A stretch of DNA of 13,168 nucleotides. It comes from Flavobacteriaceae bacterium. GTDB taxonomy: Bacteria > Bacteroidota > Bacteroidia > Flavobacteriales > Flavobacteriaceae. A program made the position numbers and the translations under genes. The stretch is taken from positions 1-13,168 of the forward strand of contig NZQO01000109.1 in NCBI GenBank assembly GCA_002693605.1. The letters run 5' to 3'. Position 1 is the stretch's first letter, and the number at the start of each line of letters is the position of its first letter. Positions 13,115 through 13,168 of this stretch are shown in pieces. The notes under the pieces are model-generated. The model saw only the letters and a list, made by a program, of their open reading frames with translations. It was not told the DNA's origin and searched no databases.

Positions 13115-13168
13115 AGTCTTTTGAGAAAAGGACTGATTAAAAGTCAGAAATAATATTGTATAAATTAA

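Noticed and set aside
1..13168. CRISPR array, tRNA, rRNA, insertion sequence or integrase gene
   Set aside because: There are no regularly spaced identical repeats, no cloverleaf or rRNA stretch, and no transposase or tyrosine recombinase motifs in any frame.

Overview
The window looks like accessory DNA from a member of the Bacteroidota. It is AT-rich, has no consistent Shine-Dalgarno sequences, and its gene types (an addiction module, a PhnB-like lipoprotein, short hypotheticals) fit that phylum. This is an inference; another low-GC phylum cannot be excluded. Every gene I accept lies on the minus strand.

The framework is a row of long imperfect inverted repeats, all in the same orientation, resembling integron attC sites. 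On the plus strand each opens with AACG plus a short spacer and G(C/T)(A/G)TAT, and closes with ATA(C/T)(A/G)C plus a 3-base spacer and GTT. I place them at about 22-101, 694-821, 1165-1257, 1587-1718, 2211-2406, 3015-3081, 11551-11680, 11950-12079 and 12535-12668. Each DNA unit between two sites is bounded by its own 9-14 bp inverted repeat ending in GTT/AAC, as expected for cassettes that circularise and reinsert. Small units carry a ParE-type toxin and its antitoxin, two stretches without a gene, a one-helix membrane protein, a VOC/PhnB-like lipoprotein, a GC-rich remnant, an SRPBCC protein and an unknown protein. No integrase is in the window.

One unit, 3075-11557 (about 8.5 kb), holds a complete-looking minus-strand operon. 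In transcription order it contains a small XRE regulator, a 5-cytosine DNA methyltransferase, an 83-residue protein, an HNH nuclease, a Z1-domain ATPase, a PD-(D/E)XK (DUF4420) protein and an AIPR protein. The genes overlap or sit within about a dozen bases. A palindrome upstream of the regulator is a likely autoregulatory operator. Methyltransferase, Z1, DUF4420 and AIPR are a known co-occurring restriction/phage-defence set, usually with a MutL/MORC-like GHKL ATPase. Here that ATPase is absent.

The operon has a scar-like centre. The methyltransferase ends just before the expected motif X. The Z1 protein lacks its usual N-terminal region and has no standard start codon before its Walker A motif. 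The 83-residue protein and HNH nuclease lie exactly between these two damaged ends, suggesting they replaced the original core. The window is thus a mobile-looking defence operon in a cassette array, possibly remodelled into a hybrid system or partly inactivated.
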